Source: Ramlibacter aurantiacus (lineage in GTDB: Bacteria > Pseudomonadota > Gammaproteobacteria > Burkholderiales > Burkholderiaceae_C). From it: a stretch of DNA of 64,000 bases. The stretch is taken from NCBI RefSeq assembly GCF_016722895.1, contig NZ_JAEQNA010000008.1, positions 1 to 64,000 of the forward strand. Direction: 5' to 3'. Below the pieces are notes generated by a model. That model searched no databases, had not been told where the DNA came from, and saw only the letters and a list, made by a program, of their open reading frames with translations. Both the position numbers and the translations under genes were made by a program. This document shows positions 32,900 through 41,259 of this stretch, in pieces. How positions within the stretch are numbered: the stretch's first letter is position 1; the number at the start of each line of letters is the position of its first letter.

Positions 32900-34219
32900 A
32901 TGATCACTGCCGAAGAAAACGATTTGCTGTGCCGCGTCGAGAACGGCGCCCCCATGGGACAGATGATGCGCCGCCACTGGGTGCCCGTGTGCCTCGCCGA
33001 GGAGGTGCCCGAGCCCGACGGCACGCCGGTCAAGGCGCGCATCCTGGGCGAGGACCTGGTGGTGTTCCGCGACAGCGAAGGCCGCGTCGGCGTGCTGGAC
33101 GAGCAGTGCCCGCACCGCCGCGTCTCGCTGGTGTTCGGCCGCAACGAGGAGGGCGGGCTGCGTTGCCTCTACCACGGCTGGAAGATGGACGTGCAGGGCA
33201 ACGTGCTGGAGATGCCGTCCGAACTGGCCGCCAGCCGCGTGGCCGAGAAGATCAAGCACAAGGCCTACCCCGTCAAGGAATGGGGCGGCCTGGTGTGGGC
33301 CTGGATGGGCGAGAAGGACGCCATGCCCGAGTTCGTGCCGCCGCCCTGGGCGCCGACCGCCGAGGTGCGGGTGTCCATCGTCAAGGCGGTGCTGCCGGCC
33401 AACTGGGCGCAGATCCTGGAAGGCGCCATCGACTCGGCCCACAGCTCCAGCCTGCACAGCTCGGACATGGTGCCGGCGAAGGTGCAGGGGGCCGAGGCCA
33501 CCGACAAGGCCTGGCTGCGCCCCTCCACCGACAAGGCGCCGCGCCTGCAGGTGCAGCGCGGCGGCTACGGCTTCCGCTACGCGGCCATCCGGCGGCCGAT
33601 CTTCGATGCCGAGACCCACGACTACGTCCGCAGCACGGTGTTCGTCGCGCCCTGGACGGTGCTGATCCCGCCGAACAACCTCTACAACGTGGCCAACGTC
33701 AACGTGCCGGCCGACGACACCCACACCAACTTCTACTTCATCGCCTGGGGACATCCGTCGCAGACGCCGGAGACCGAGACCTGGCGCAAGTTCCTGGGGC
33801 AGACGGTGGGCGTGGACCTCGATGCGTACTACCGTCCGCTGCGCAACTTCGACAACCGCTTCTGGCAGGACCGCCAGGCCATGAAGGCCGGCAACTTCAC
33901 CGGCATCAAGGGCTTTCCCAACCAGGACATCGCGATGTGGACCACCATGGGCGCCATCGCCGACCGCACCCATGAGCGACTGGGCGCGAGCGACGTGGCG
34001 GTGGTGCAGTTCCGTCGGCAGATGCTGGAGGCGCTGCAGGCTTTCAGGGATGGCGGCCAGGCCATCGGCACGGGCGACAACGCGATTCCGGGCAGCGTGT
34101 GCGCCTACCAGAGCGTGATCCCCAAGACGACCGACTGGCGCCAGTTCGAGGCCCGCTACGTGTGGCCGGGTGCCCAGGAAGCCACCGAGAACGACAACGG
34201 CTACCTTGTGAAGGCCTGA
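32900..34219 (+). CDS. Rieske oxygenase, phthalate-4,5-dioxygenase-like (single-component alpha)
   Basis: The Rieske cluster is C70-P-H72 ... C89-x2-H92 (EQCPHRR, CLYHGWKM). The mononuclear iron motif is D178-x2-H181-x4-H186 (AIDSAHSSSLHSS). Length 439 and lack of a beta subunit gene match the OphA2/PobA (group I) oxygenases, with homotrimeric alpha. The next genes encode a 4,5-dihydroxyphthalate-decarboxylase-like protein and, on the other strand, a Gfo/Idh/MocA dehydrogenase, so phthalate or a related aromatic dicarboxylate is likely. No dedicated reductase adjoins it. Confidence 0.85.
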   Translation: MITAEENDLLCRVENGAPMGQMMRRHWVPVCLAEEVPEPDGTPVKARILGEDLVVFRDSEGRVGVLDEQCPHRRVSLVFGRNEEGGLRCLYHGWKMDVQGNVLEMPSELAASRVAEKIKHKAYPVKEWGGLVWAWMGEKDAMPEFVPPPWAPTAEVRVSIVKAVLPANWAQILEGAIDSAHSSSLHSSDMVPAKVQGAEATDKAWLRPSTDKAPRLQVQRGGYGFRYAAIRRPIFDAETHDYVRSTVFVAPWTVLIPPNNLYNVANVNVPADDTHTNFYFIAWGHPSQTPETETWRKFLGQTVGVDLDAYYRPLRNFDNRFWQDRQAMKAGNFTGIKGFPNQDIAMWTTMGAIADRTHERLGASDVAVVQFRRQMLEALQAFRDGGQAIGTGDNAIPGSVCAYQSVIPKTTDWRQFEARYVWPGAQEATENDNGYLVKA

Positions 34220-34229
34220 GAAGGATTCC

Positions 34230-35219
34230 ATGAGCAAACTCCAGATTTCCGTCGCCATGGGCGACTACGACCGCACGCGCGCCCTCTTCGACGGCCGGGT
34301 GCAGATCGACGGCTGCGATCCCGTCTACATGTTGCTCAGCCCGGAGGAGATGTTCTTCCGCGCGATGCGCAGCCGCGACTTCGACGTGACGGAGCTTTCG
34401 TTCTCCAGCTACCTGGTCAAGCACTCGCGCGGCGAGAGCCCGTACGTGGCGGTGCCGGTGTTCCTGTCGCGGGCGTTCCGCCACACCTCGATCTACGTGC
34501 GCAAGGACCGCATCGGCAAGCCCGAGGACCTCAAGGGCCGCCGCGTCGGCATCCCCGAGTACCAGCTCACCGCCATCGTGTGGGCGCGGGCGCTGCTGCG
34601 TGACGACTACGGCATCGCGCCCGAGGACGTGACCTGGGTGCGCGGGGGCATCGACACGCCCGGCCGGCCCGAGAAGATCAAGCTGGACCTGCCGCCCGGC
34701 GTGAAGGTCGAGAGCGCGCCCGAGGGCAAGACGATCTCGCAGCTGCTCGACGAACGCGAGATCGACGGCTTCATCGCGCCCCGCCCGCCCAGCGGCGCCG
34801 CCGTGCACAACCCGAACGTGGGCTGGCTGTTCGACGACCCGACCGCGGTGGCCAAGGACTACTACCGGCGCACCGGCATCTTCCCCATCATGCACGTGGT
34901 GGGCATCCGCAAGGAGCTCGCGCAGCAGCACCGCTGGCTGCCGGCCGCGGTGTTCAAGGCCTTCAGCGAATCGAAGGCGCGGGCGCTGGAGCTGCTGGCC
35001 GACACCTCGGCGACCAAGGTGACCCTGCCTTTCGTGGAGGAGCAACTGAAGGCCGCGCGCGAGACCATGGGCGAGGACTACTGGGCCTATGGCGTGGAGT
35101 CGAGCCGCCGCACGCTCGAGGCACTGGTGCACCACCACCATGCACAGGGGCTGTCCGCACGCAAGATGGCGATCGAGGAGTTGTTCGATCCGTCGACTTA
35201 CGAGTCGTACAGCATCTGA
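34230..35219 (+). CDS. 4,5-dihydroxyphthalate decarboxylase-like protein
   Basis: The 329-residue protein has the substrate-binding-protein-like fold typical of OphC/Pht5: SVAMGDYDRTRALFDG at the start, MRSRDFDVTELSFSSYLV, FRHTSIYVRKDRIGKPEDLKG, and a C-terminal YWAYGVESSRRTLEALVHHH. There is no signal peptide, so it is cytoplasmic and fits a decarboxylase rather than a transporter component. AGAAGGATT lies 8 bases before the ATG, 10 bases after the oxygenase stop. Expected reaction: removal of CO2 from a dihydroxyphthalate to give protocatechuate. Substrate is inferred from context. Confidence 0.75.
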   Translation: MSKLQISVAMGDYDRTRALFDGRVQIDGCDPVYMLLSPEEMFFRAMRSRDFDVTELSFSSYLVKHSRGESPYVAVPVFLSRAFRHTSIYVRKDRIGKPEDLKGRRVGIPEYQLTAIVWARALLRDDYGIAPEDVTWVRGGIDTPGRPEKIKLDLPPGVKVESAPEGKTISQLLDEREIDGFIAPRPPSGAAVHNPNVGWLFDDPTAVAKDYYRRTGIFPIMHVVGIRKELAQQHRWLPAAVFKAFSESKARALELLADTSATKVTLPFVEEQLKAARETMGEDYWAYGVESSRRTLEALVHHHHAQGLSARKMAIEELFDPSTYESYSI

Positions 35220-35246
35220 TCGCGGGGGTAGGTGACTTCGCATTGC

Positions 35247-35342
35247 GGGGCGTGCCCCCACCCGAGCCCTCCCCCAGCGGGGGAGGGAGCCGGGCGTTCC
35301 TCCTTCCCCCTCTGGGGGAAGGCCGGGATGGGGGCACGCCCC
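35247..35342. repeat. REPIN-like cruciform: outer 14-bp stem with two inner hairpins
   Basis: GGGGCGTGCCCCCA (35247-35260) pairs exactly with TGGGGGCACGCCCC (35329-35342). Inside lie two perfect 9-bp hairpins, CCCTCCCCC/GGGGGAGGG (35267-35287) and CCTTCCCCC/GGGGGAAGG (35302-35322). The whole looks like two inverted REP units. It separates converging genes and may serve as a bidirectional transcription stop. Confidence 0.8.
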
Positions 35343-35349
35343 TGACGCC

Positions 35350-35854
35350 CTAGACCTCCTCGTCCTCTTCCTCGCCGCCGTCTTCCTGCGCGAGGTTCTC
35401 GATCATCGTGATCAGCGCCTTGCGTAGGATCGCCACCGTCTTGTCGGAAAGCCCCCGCACGCTCGCGTGGTTGACCTCCTCGGCTAGTGGCACCAGCTTC
35501 TTCTGCAGCGCGCGGCCGGCCGGGGTGAGGAACACGTGCATGTTCTTGCGGTTGCCGGCGAGCTGCCGGCGCTCGATCAGCCCCATCTGCTCCATCGCCT
35601 TGACGGCGCTGAAGGTGGTGGGCTCCATCACGCCGGCCAGGTCGCTCAGCTCCTTCTGCGTCAGCCCGTCGCGGGTCCAGAGGATGCGAAGGAAGGTCCA
35701 GTGGGCCGAAGGACACCCCGTACGGCGCCAGCCGATGCTGCAAGGCACGCATCTGGGCGCGCGCCACGTCGCGGATCAGGTGGGCCAGGCGATCGTCGGG
35801 CACCGACTCGCGCCAGTGCTCGAGCAGTTGCAGGGTGTCTTTGGCGTGTGTCAT
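35350..35854 (-). pseudogene. MarR-family regulator gene with one-base frameshift
   Basis: The frame from the ATG at 35854 reads MTHAKDTLQLLEHWRESVPD and IRDVARAQMRALQHRLAPYG, then SFGPLDLPS; the MarR core continues in the next frame as HWTFLRILWTRDGLTQKELS, MEPTTFSAVKAMEQMGLIER and GNRKNMHVFLTPAGRALQ. Removing one G from the GGG run at about 35711-35713 restores a 167-residue MarR protein. The ATG overlaps the upstream dehydrogenase stop (ATGA). It may be a real mutation or a homopolymer error. Confidence 0.75.
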
Positions 35855-37068
35855 GGGGGGGTAGGAATGGCGCCAGGCGGCAGCTCGGCCTGGTGGCGCA
35901 GGATGATATTCCCGCCCCCGCGACCCGACTCGAGGATCGCCAGGCACACCTCCACCGTGGCACGCGACCAGGCGCCGTCGTGCAGCGGCACCCTGCCCTC
36001 GCGCGCCACCGCCCACAGTTCGTCGATCACTTCGCTGCGCGGCACTGCCGGCACCGGCAGTGCCTCCATCCGCACGCCCTCTTGGTCATGCACTTCGACG
36101 CCGAACGGCGTGAGGCGCAGGTCGCCTGCGTCGCAGCACACCAGCACCGGTCCGAAGTGCTGGAATGCCGTCGGCGGCGAACCGGCATCGGGCACCCAGG
36201 CCGAGCCGCCGAAGTTGCGCTCGGCCTTCAGCCGCGCCTCCTCGGCCTCGTCGGTGGCCTCGCGCAGCTTGCGCCGGGTCTGCTGGTGCGCGCCGGGCGG
36301 CTTCGGACGGCCCATCTCGCCGATGCCGTCCATCTGCGCATCGCTGTCGTAGTAGCCGTGGCCGTTGTAGCTGAGGCTGGCGAAGGCGCCCGAACGGAAC
36401 GACAGTAGCGCCGAGTAGGCCCCCTCCGTCGGGCGCGCCGGGTCCCAGCGCCCGGTGCGCGCGAATACCGAGTCCACCAGCCCGCCGCCGAGCAGCCGCA
36501 CCACGTCCACCTGGTGCGCGGCCTGGCTGAAGACCACGCCGCCGCCCCGCGCGGTGTCCAGCTCCTCGGGCCGGCGCGGGCGGTACAGGAAGTCGGTGAA
36601 GTTCATCGCATGGATCGCGCGCACCGCGCCGAAGCGGCCACCCTCGACCATGCGCCGCGCCTGCAGCACAGGTGCGTTGAAGCTGTGGCTGTGCCCGACG
36701 AGCAGGCGCGTGCCGGCGCGCGCGCAGGCGTCCATCATGCGGCTGCAATCGTCCAGCCCGAGGGCCATGGGCTTTTCGACCAGCACGTGCTTGCCGTGGG
36801 CGGCGGCCAATCGCACATGGTCCACGCGCAGCTGGTGCGGCGTGGCCACGTACACCCACTCCACCTGCGGGTCGGCGCACACCTCTTCGGGTGAGCGGCA
36901 GGCGCGGCCGGCGAACTCGCGCGCGAAGGCCTCGGTGGCGCTGGCGCGCGGATCGAAGGCGGCGACCAGGCGCACCCGCGGGTCGCGCGAGAAGGTCGGC
37001 AGCATCAGCGTGAAGGCGCGGCCCAGGCCCAGCACGCCCAGCCGCAGCGGTGCGGCGCCGGCGTTCAC
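35851..37068 (-). CDS. Gfo/Idh/MocA dehydrogenase, phthalate-dihydrodiol-dehydrogenase-like
   Basis: Rossmann motif LGVLGLGRAFTLMLPTF, then VEWVYVATPHQLRVDHV and GKHVLVEKPMALGLDDCSRM (the EKP catalytic-Lys motif). 405 residues starting from a GTG at 37068. Pht4/OphB-type 4,5-dihydrodiol dehydrogenases of phthalate degradation belong to this family, which fits the oxygenase and decarboxylase opposite. It is coupled to the small gene upstream (GTGA overlap) and to the MarR gene downstream. Sugar or inositol dehydrogenase is the less likely alternative. Confidence 0.75.
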   Translation of the reverse strand: MNAGAAPLRLGVLGLGRAFTLMLPTFSRDPRVRLVAAFDPRASATEAFAREFAGRACRSPEEVCADPQVEWVYVATPHQLRVDHVRLAAAHGKHVLVEKPMALGLDDCSRMMDACARAGTRLLVGHSHSFNAPVLQARRMVEGGRFGAVRAIHAMNFTDFLYRPRRPEELDTARGGGVVFSQAAHQVDVVRLLGGGLVDSVFARTGRWDPARPTEGAYSALLSFRSGAFASLSYNGHGYYDSDAQMDGIGEMGRPKPPGAHQQTRRKLREATDEAEEARLKAERNFGGSAWVPDAGSPPTAFQHFGPVLVCCDAGDLRLTPFGVEVHDQEGVRMEALPVPAVPRSEVIDELWAVAREGRVPLHDGAWSRATVEVCLAILESGRGGGNIILRHQAELPPGAIPTPP

Positions 37069-37193
37069 AGGCCCAGGCCCCGCATGTCGTTCCTGCGGAG
37101 CGGGACGCGAGCCCTGGGGAGTCCCCGCCTGAGTACCATCAGGTAACGATCCGTCTCGATCGCCAGGGGATGCAGGGGTTCGGCTTCTGACAT
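37065..37193 (-). CDS. 42-residue protein coupled to Gfo/Idh/MocA gene
   Basis: The ATG at 37193 opens a frame MSEAEPLHPLAIETDRYLMV that ends LRRNDMRGLGL; its TGA overlaps the GTG of the dehydrogenase (GTGA). The coupling suggests it is translated. It might be a leader-type gene or a trimmed remnant of a larger protein. No ribosome site stronger than GGAG(TTTCC) is seen, at good spacing. Confidence 0.45.
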   Translation of the reverse strand: MSEAEPLHPLAIETDRYLMVLRRGLPRARVPLRRNDMRGLGL

Positions 37194-37453
37194 GGAAACT
37201 CCACTACCCGGAGAGGGGATTAGCACGCTTGGGCAGGCATCAAGCTAATCGTACATTTAGCGACTACGAGCAGAAGTGCCCCTGGCGCGGACACTTCGTT
37301 CATCGCGAGCGACGGCCATGCTCTCCGCAGGCGCTGATCGGCGGCCAGCTCGATTTCCTTATCGCCGCGCTGCAGAGACGTTTGCCGGCACCCATGGGAT
37401 CACCGTTCCGCCGGCAGCGGCGGGTACCCCCCGCAAGGAAGCCCTCGAGGAGC

Positions 37454-37943
37454 TCAGGGACCTTCCTCGTTTAGCATTTCATTGGCCCGGTGCTGGAGCT
37501 TTGTCAGAGCACGCTCGAACGCCTCGCGCTCTGCTTCCGACAACGCGCTGAGAAGTTTCTCCTGCCGCTGCATGACTGAAGGAAAGCTTTCCCTGTAGAG
37601 CGCCTTACCTTTGGTGGTGAGCTCCAAGATGACCTTGCGAGCGTCGTTTTCATCGCCCCGGGTACTCAAGTACCCCTTTTCAGCAAGTGCCGCGGCCGTC
37701 CGGCTGATCCAGCCCTTGTCCGTACTCATCTCGGAACTCAGCGCATTTACAGTTATGGGAGCGTTTCGCGCCAGCGCGGCGATAAGCCGCCATTCGGCAA
37801 GAGACACGTTTAAGCGCTTCGCATAGAAGCGCATGGCTCCTTTGCCGAGGGTGTTGGAAAGGACCAGGAGCTGATAAGTCAGCAGGTCCTTGTAACTCTG
37901 CTCGCTACGATTGCCGACCAGCATCTGCCCCTTGGCCTGCATG
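37454..37943 (-). CDS. MarR-family regulator
   Basis: Core segments: TYQLLVLSNTLGKGAMRFYA, NVSLAEWRLIAALARNAPIT, MSTDKGWISRTAAALAEKGYL and STRGDENDARKVILELTTKG form a standard winged-helix MarR protein; about 162 residues from the ATG at 37943. It diverges from the reductase/dioxygenase operon, with an operator-like palindrome between. It is a likely repressor of that operon, released by an aromatic acid. Confidence 0.9.
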
Positions 37944-37962
37944 CCGAACACTCCCACAAAAT

Positions 37963-37974
37963 TGTCTTGACAAC
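37963..37974. promoter_or_regulatory. Candidate MarR operator
   Basis: TTGTC-TT-GACAA is a 5-bp inverted repeat, 20 bases upstream of the MarR ATG and about 105 bases from the reductase start. MarR proteins often bind such sites overlapping their own promoter. A further CACAACATTTCG half-like site lies at 38005-38016. Confidence 0.5.
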
Positions 37975-38078
37975 ATCCTAACACAGGCCTAATATCGCTG
38001 TCATCACAACATTTCGACGGCAACACCTTGTAGGTGCTGTCGTGGCTCGGCTAACCGGCTTGGAAGGTGGACAGTTCG

Positions 38079-39041
38079 ATGCGAGTCAAAATAGCAGCCA
38101 TCGTGGAAGAGACGCCTCTGGTCAAGTCCTTCGATCTGGTGAGTGCCGATCCCGCGGTGCCGCTACCAGCGCATACCTGCGGAGCGCATATCGCAGTTCC
38201 AGTCGTGCTGCCGGATGGCTCCCGCGACACGCGTTCCTATTCCATCGTGAATCCGCCAGCCTACCGCGGCTTCTATCGGCTGGCGGTGCATCGAGAAAGG
38301 GAAGGCAAGGGTGGCTCTGCCTACATGCACGAGCAACTGCGAGTTGGGGATGAGTTCGAGATCGACGCGCCGAAAAACCACTTCGAGCTCGTGTCGAACG
38401 CCGCTGAATACATCCTGATTGCAGGTGGGATCGGAATAACGCCCATCCTGTGCATGGCGAGCCAGCTAGTCGTGGAAGCTCGGCCGTTCACCTTGCATTA
38501 CGCCGCCCGCCAACCCGAACTGATGGCCTTTCGTAACGACGTGCTCGGCAGGTGCGGAGAACACGCAAGGCTCTGGTTCGATGGGGGAGATCCGGCCAAG
38601 GGCATGGATCTGAATGAGATCCTACGCGAATGGCGCCCGGGCCTGCATGTCTACGTATGCGGCCCAGCCCGCCTGATCGATGCAGTGCTTGCCATTTCCG
38701 GCTCGTGCGGGTGGCCGGAAACGGCGGTCCACTTCGAACTATTCAGCAACCCAACGGCAACACAGGAAGACGATCAGCCAGTCGAGATCGTCCTGCAGCA
38801 CTCTGGTCTAGTGGTGAAGGTGCCGCCTGGGAAGAGCATCCTTGATGCCGTCCTCGACGCCGGTGTGGATGCCGATTTCGACTGCAAGGTGGGGGAGTGC
38901 GGCTCCTGCCTGACAACAGTTTTGGAAGGCACGCCGATCCACCGGGACTACTACCTCAATGGGAGGGAGCGCGCGGAAAACAAGTCCATGTGCACTTGCG
39001 TTTCGTGGGCGAAGACCTCCCGATTGGTACTCGATCTGTGA
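38079..39041 (+). CDS. Oxygenase reductase (VanB/phthalate-dioxygenase-reductase type)
   Basis: This 320-residue protein has FMN/NAD domains then a plant-type ferredoxin domain: flavin motif RDTRSYSIVNPPAY, NAD motif ILIAGGIGITPILCMAS, LHVYVCGPARLIDAVL, and the 2Fe-2S ligands C-x4-C-x2-C-x(29)-C (DCKVGECGSCLTTVLEG ... MCTC). It transfers electrons from NADH to Rieske oxygenases. It is the only such reductase in the window and may serve all three oxygenases. I prefer the ATG at 38079 over GTG 38067. Confidence 0.9.
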   Translation: MRVKIAAIVEETPLVKSFDLVSADPAVPLPAHTCGAHIAVPVVLPDGSRDTRSYSIVNPPAYRGFYRLAVHREREGKGGSAYMHEQLRVGDEFEIDAPKNHFELVSNAAEYILIAGGIGITPILCMASQLVVEARPFTLHYAARQPELMAFRNDVLGRCGEHARLWFDGGDPAKGMDLNEILREWRPGLHVYVCGPARLIDAVLAISGSCGWPETAVHFELFSNPTATQEDDQPVEIVLQHSGLVVKVPPGKSILDAVLDAGVDADFDCKVGECGSCLTTVLEGTPIHRDYYLNGRERAENKSMCTCVSWAKTSRLVLDL

Positions 39042-39101
39042 GAAGGATCGAGGGTCCGCTGGTGCTCGCGAGTTCGTATTCAGTTTCAACAGGAGGCAAT
39101 A

Positions 39102-40415
39102 ATGCTTGTATCTAATGAAGCCACTGACAGGGCGGCTCTCAAGCGATTGGTCGACGAGGACCGGGTGCACACAAGCGTGTACTTCGACCCGGAGATCTTT
39201 CGGCTGGAGATGAAGCACATCTTCGAATCTACCTGGGTATACGTAGGGCATGAAAGCGAGGTTCCGGAACGCGGCGACTACATCACCACCTTCGTCGGCA
39301 CTCAGCCGGTAATCGTGAGTCGTCATCGTGACGGCAAGGTGTACGTCCTCAACAATCGGTGCGGGCATCGCGGAGCGATCGTTGCAAACGATGAGAAGGG
39401 GAATACAGGCAGCAGTTTTCGGTGCGGCTATCACGGATGGACCTTTCGCACCAATGGCGAATTGCTAGCTGCGCCTCTCAAAAACGGCTACCCGGAACGC
39501 TATGACCTGCGCCAGAAGGAGTTCGGCCTCGTTCCAGTGGCAGTCGCCAGCTACCGCGGCTTCCTGTTCGCCAACTTGAGCGCCGCACCCGAGTCGCAAG
39601 TCGATCTTCCACATCACCTGGGACCGATGAAGTCATGCATCGACGCGCTCTGCGACCGCGCTCCCGAGGGCACGATCACACTCGCCGGTGGGGTTCAGAA
39701 GTACGTCCTATCGGCCAACTGGAAGACCCAACTCGAGAACCTGAACGACTTGTACCACCCGCCCTACTCGCATGAGTCAACCGTGCAGGAGGGGGGCAGG
39801 CAGTTCACTCGTCGATCCGGCGACAAGACGGGCCCGCAGATCCTTGACGAGGACCAGCACACCTCGATCTGGGACCGCATTGGGATCTGGGCGTTCGACA
39901 AGGGGCACAGCTTCTGCGGCCCGCTAAACAGTGAAAAGGCACGTGGCGGCGAAGTTGTTGCGCGTTACAGGGCCGCACTGCTCGCAAAGCATTCGGAAGA
40001 ACGCGTGAACCAGATCCTTGAGGAACCATTCCACAATGCGATCTTCTACCCAAACCTTTGCATACAGCTGTTGTCAAACCATATCCGAGTACTCCGACCG
40101 ATTGCCGTGGACAAGACGGAAATCAGGGTGTACCCGGTGCGCCTTGATGGAGCGCCCGAGGAGATGTACCACGAAGTCATCCGCTACCTCAATGTCACTC
40201 ATTCTCCTGCGTCTATGATTCAGACCGATGACTTAGAGATGTTCCGGCGCATCCAGGTAGGGGCGCACGCGCAGGGTGCCGAATGGGTCGTGTTCGGGCG
40301 TGGCTATGGTCAGGATGTCCCTGATGGCGGAGGGCTGAAGGGATTCGGCACCAGCGAAGTATCGATGCGAAACCAGTACAAGGCCTGGGTCGATTACATG
40401 TGCCGAGGAGTTTGA
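39102..40415 (+). CDS. Rieske dioxygenase alpha subunit
   Basis: AGGAGG precedes the ATG. Rieske ligands: C87-G-H89 and C108-x2-H111 (RCGHRGAIV, RCGYHGWTF). Mononuclear iron ligands: D216-x2-H219-x4-H224 (NDLYHPPYSHES). Length 437 fits an alpha subunit of the benzoate/terephthalate/aromatic-acid dioxygenase group, with beta subunit 1 base downstream and reductase upstream. Substrate unknown; an aromatic acid is likely. Confidence 0.9.
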   Translation: MLVSNEATDRAALKRLVDEDRVHTSVYFDPEIFRLEMKHIFESTWVYVGHESEVPERGDYITTFVGTQPVIVSRHRDGKVYVLNNRCGHRGAIVANDEKGNTGSSFRCGYHGWTFRTNGELLAAPLKNGYPERYDLRQKEFGLVPVAVASYRGFLFANLSAAPESQVDLPHHLGPMKSCIDALCDRAPEGTITLAGGVQKYVLSANWKTQLENLNDLYHPPYSHESTVQEGGRQFTRRSGDKTGPQILDEDQHTSIWDRIGIWAFDKGHSFCGPLNSEKARGGEVVARYRAALLAKHSEERVNQILEEPFHNAIFYPNLCIQLLSNHIRVLRPIAVDKTEIRVYPVRLDGAPEEMYHEVIRYLNVTHSPASMIQTDDLEMFRRIQVGAHAQGAEWVVFGRGYGQDVPDGGGLKGFGTSEVSMRNQYKAWVDYMCRGV

Positions 40416-40416
40416 G

Positions 40417-40941
40417 ATGAATCATCCGCGAGAACAATCATTCGACACAGGCACGGCGAATCTGCAGCAGATCAGCGAATTTCTAGTGAAGGAGGCTTCC
40501 CTGCTCGACGAACGCCGGTTCGAGGAGTGGATGGAGTTGTTCGACGAGACCGGCGTGTATTGGGCACCAACCAGTCACTCCCAGGTCAGTCCGCTGACCG
40601 AGGTCTCGATCTTCTATGACGATCGGGTTCTGATGAAGCAGCGGATCACGCGATTGAGGCATGAACGGATTCACATTCAGTCGCCGCCCTCTAGAACTGT
40701 CCACATCGTGGACAACCCGGTGATTTGCGAGCAGCGGCCGGAGGCCGGCACGCTCGTCGTCAGCTCAAAATTCATTATGGTGGAGTACCGGCCGAGCGTG
40801 CCAGAAGGCGTGCAGAAGTTATTTGCCGGTGAATACCGGCACACCTTGCGGCGCAACGGGTCCAGTTTCCTCATTCTCGAAAAAAAGGCGACGCTGGTCA
40901 ACTGCGACGCGGTTTTCGCCCCCATGGCGCTGTACTTCTGA
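40417..40941 (+). CDS. Rieske dioxygenase beta subunit
   Basis: The 174-residue protein has the NTF2-like small-subunit pattern: ISEFLVKEASLLDERRFEEW, MELFDETGVYWAPTSH, RVLMKQRITRLRHERIHIQS and a C-terminal LEKKATLVNCDAVFAPMALYF. The ATG is one base after the alpha stop. It completes an alpha3beta3 oxygenase. Confidence 0.9.
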   Translation: MNHPREQSFDTGTANLQQISEFLVKEASLLDERRFEEWMELFDETGVYWAPTSHSQVSPLTEVSIFYDDRVLMKQRITRLRHERIHIQSPPSRTVHIVDNPVICEQRPEAGTLVVSSKFIMVEYRPSVPEGVQKLFAGEYRHTLRRNGSSFLILEKKATLVNCDAVFAPMALYF

Positions 40942-41259
40942 TCTGGGAAATTCGGGGGTCGCGGGGGCAGCAAACCGTGGTTGCCCCCCCGATCTGAGTT
41001 CCGCGGATCTGGCTATCGAACTTTCCCGCATTGCGGATCACCTATTCCGGATCCATAAGCGCTGAATGTGCTCGAGATTCACAAGCACCATCGCTTCATT
41101 AGAAAGGTGCCGCAACTCTATAGCCGTGCAGCGTACGGCCGCTAAGCTCAACCGCTTTCATCCATGATCGTTCGTCGGACCTTCAGATCCATCCGCACGA
41201 CAGCTTGAACGCATGGGGGGTGCAGTTGTGAAGACTCACAAAACTCAGGAGACTTGACG
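40942..41259. other. Intergenic stretch before the dehalogenase-like gene
   Basis: No gene with support. Contains AT-poorer sequence with poly-C and poly-G runs and, just before the next gene, an AGGAG ribosome site. A promoter for the next gene is possible but not clear. Confidence 0.4.

Noticed and set aside
32855..35261. Very long minus-strand open frames opposite the oxygenase and decarboxylase genes
   Set aside because: They are His/Ala/Gly-rich mirror frames of high-GC genes, without motifs or ribosome sites, while the plus-strand genes carry full metal-binding motifs.
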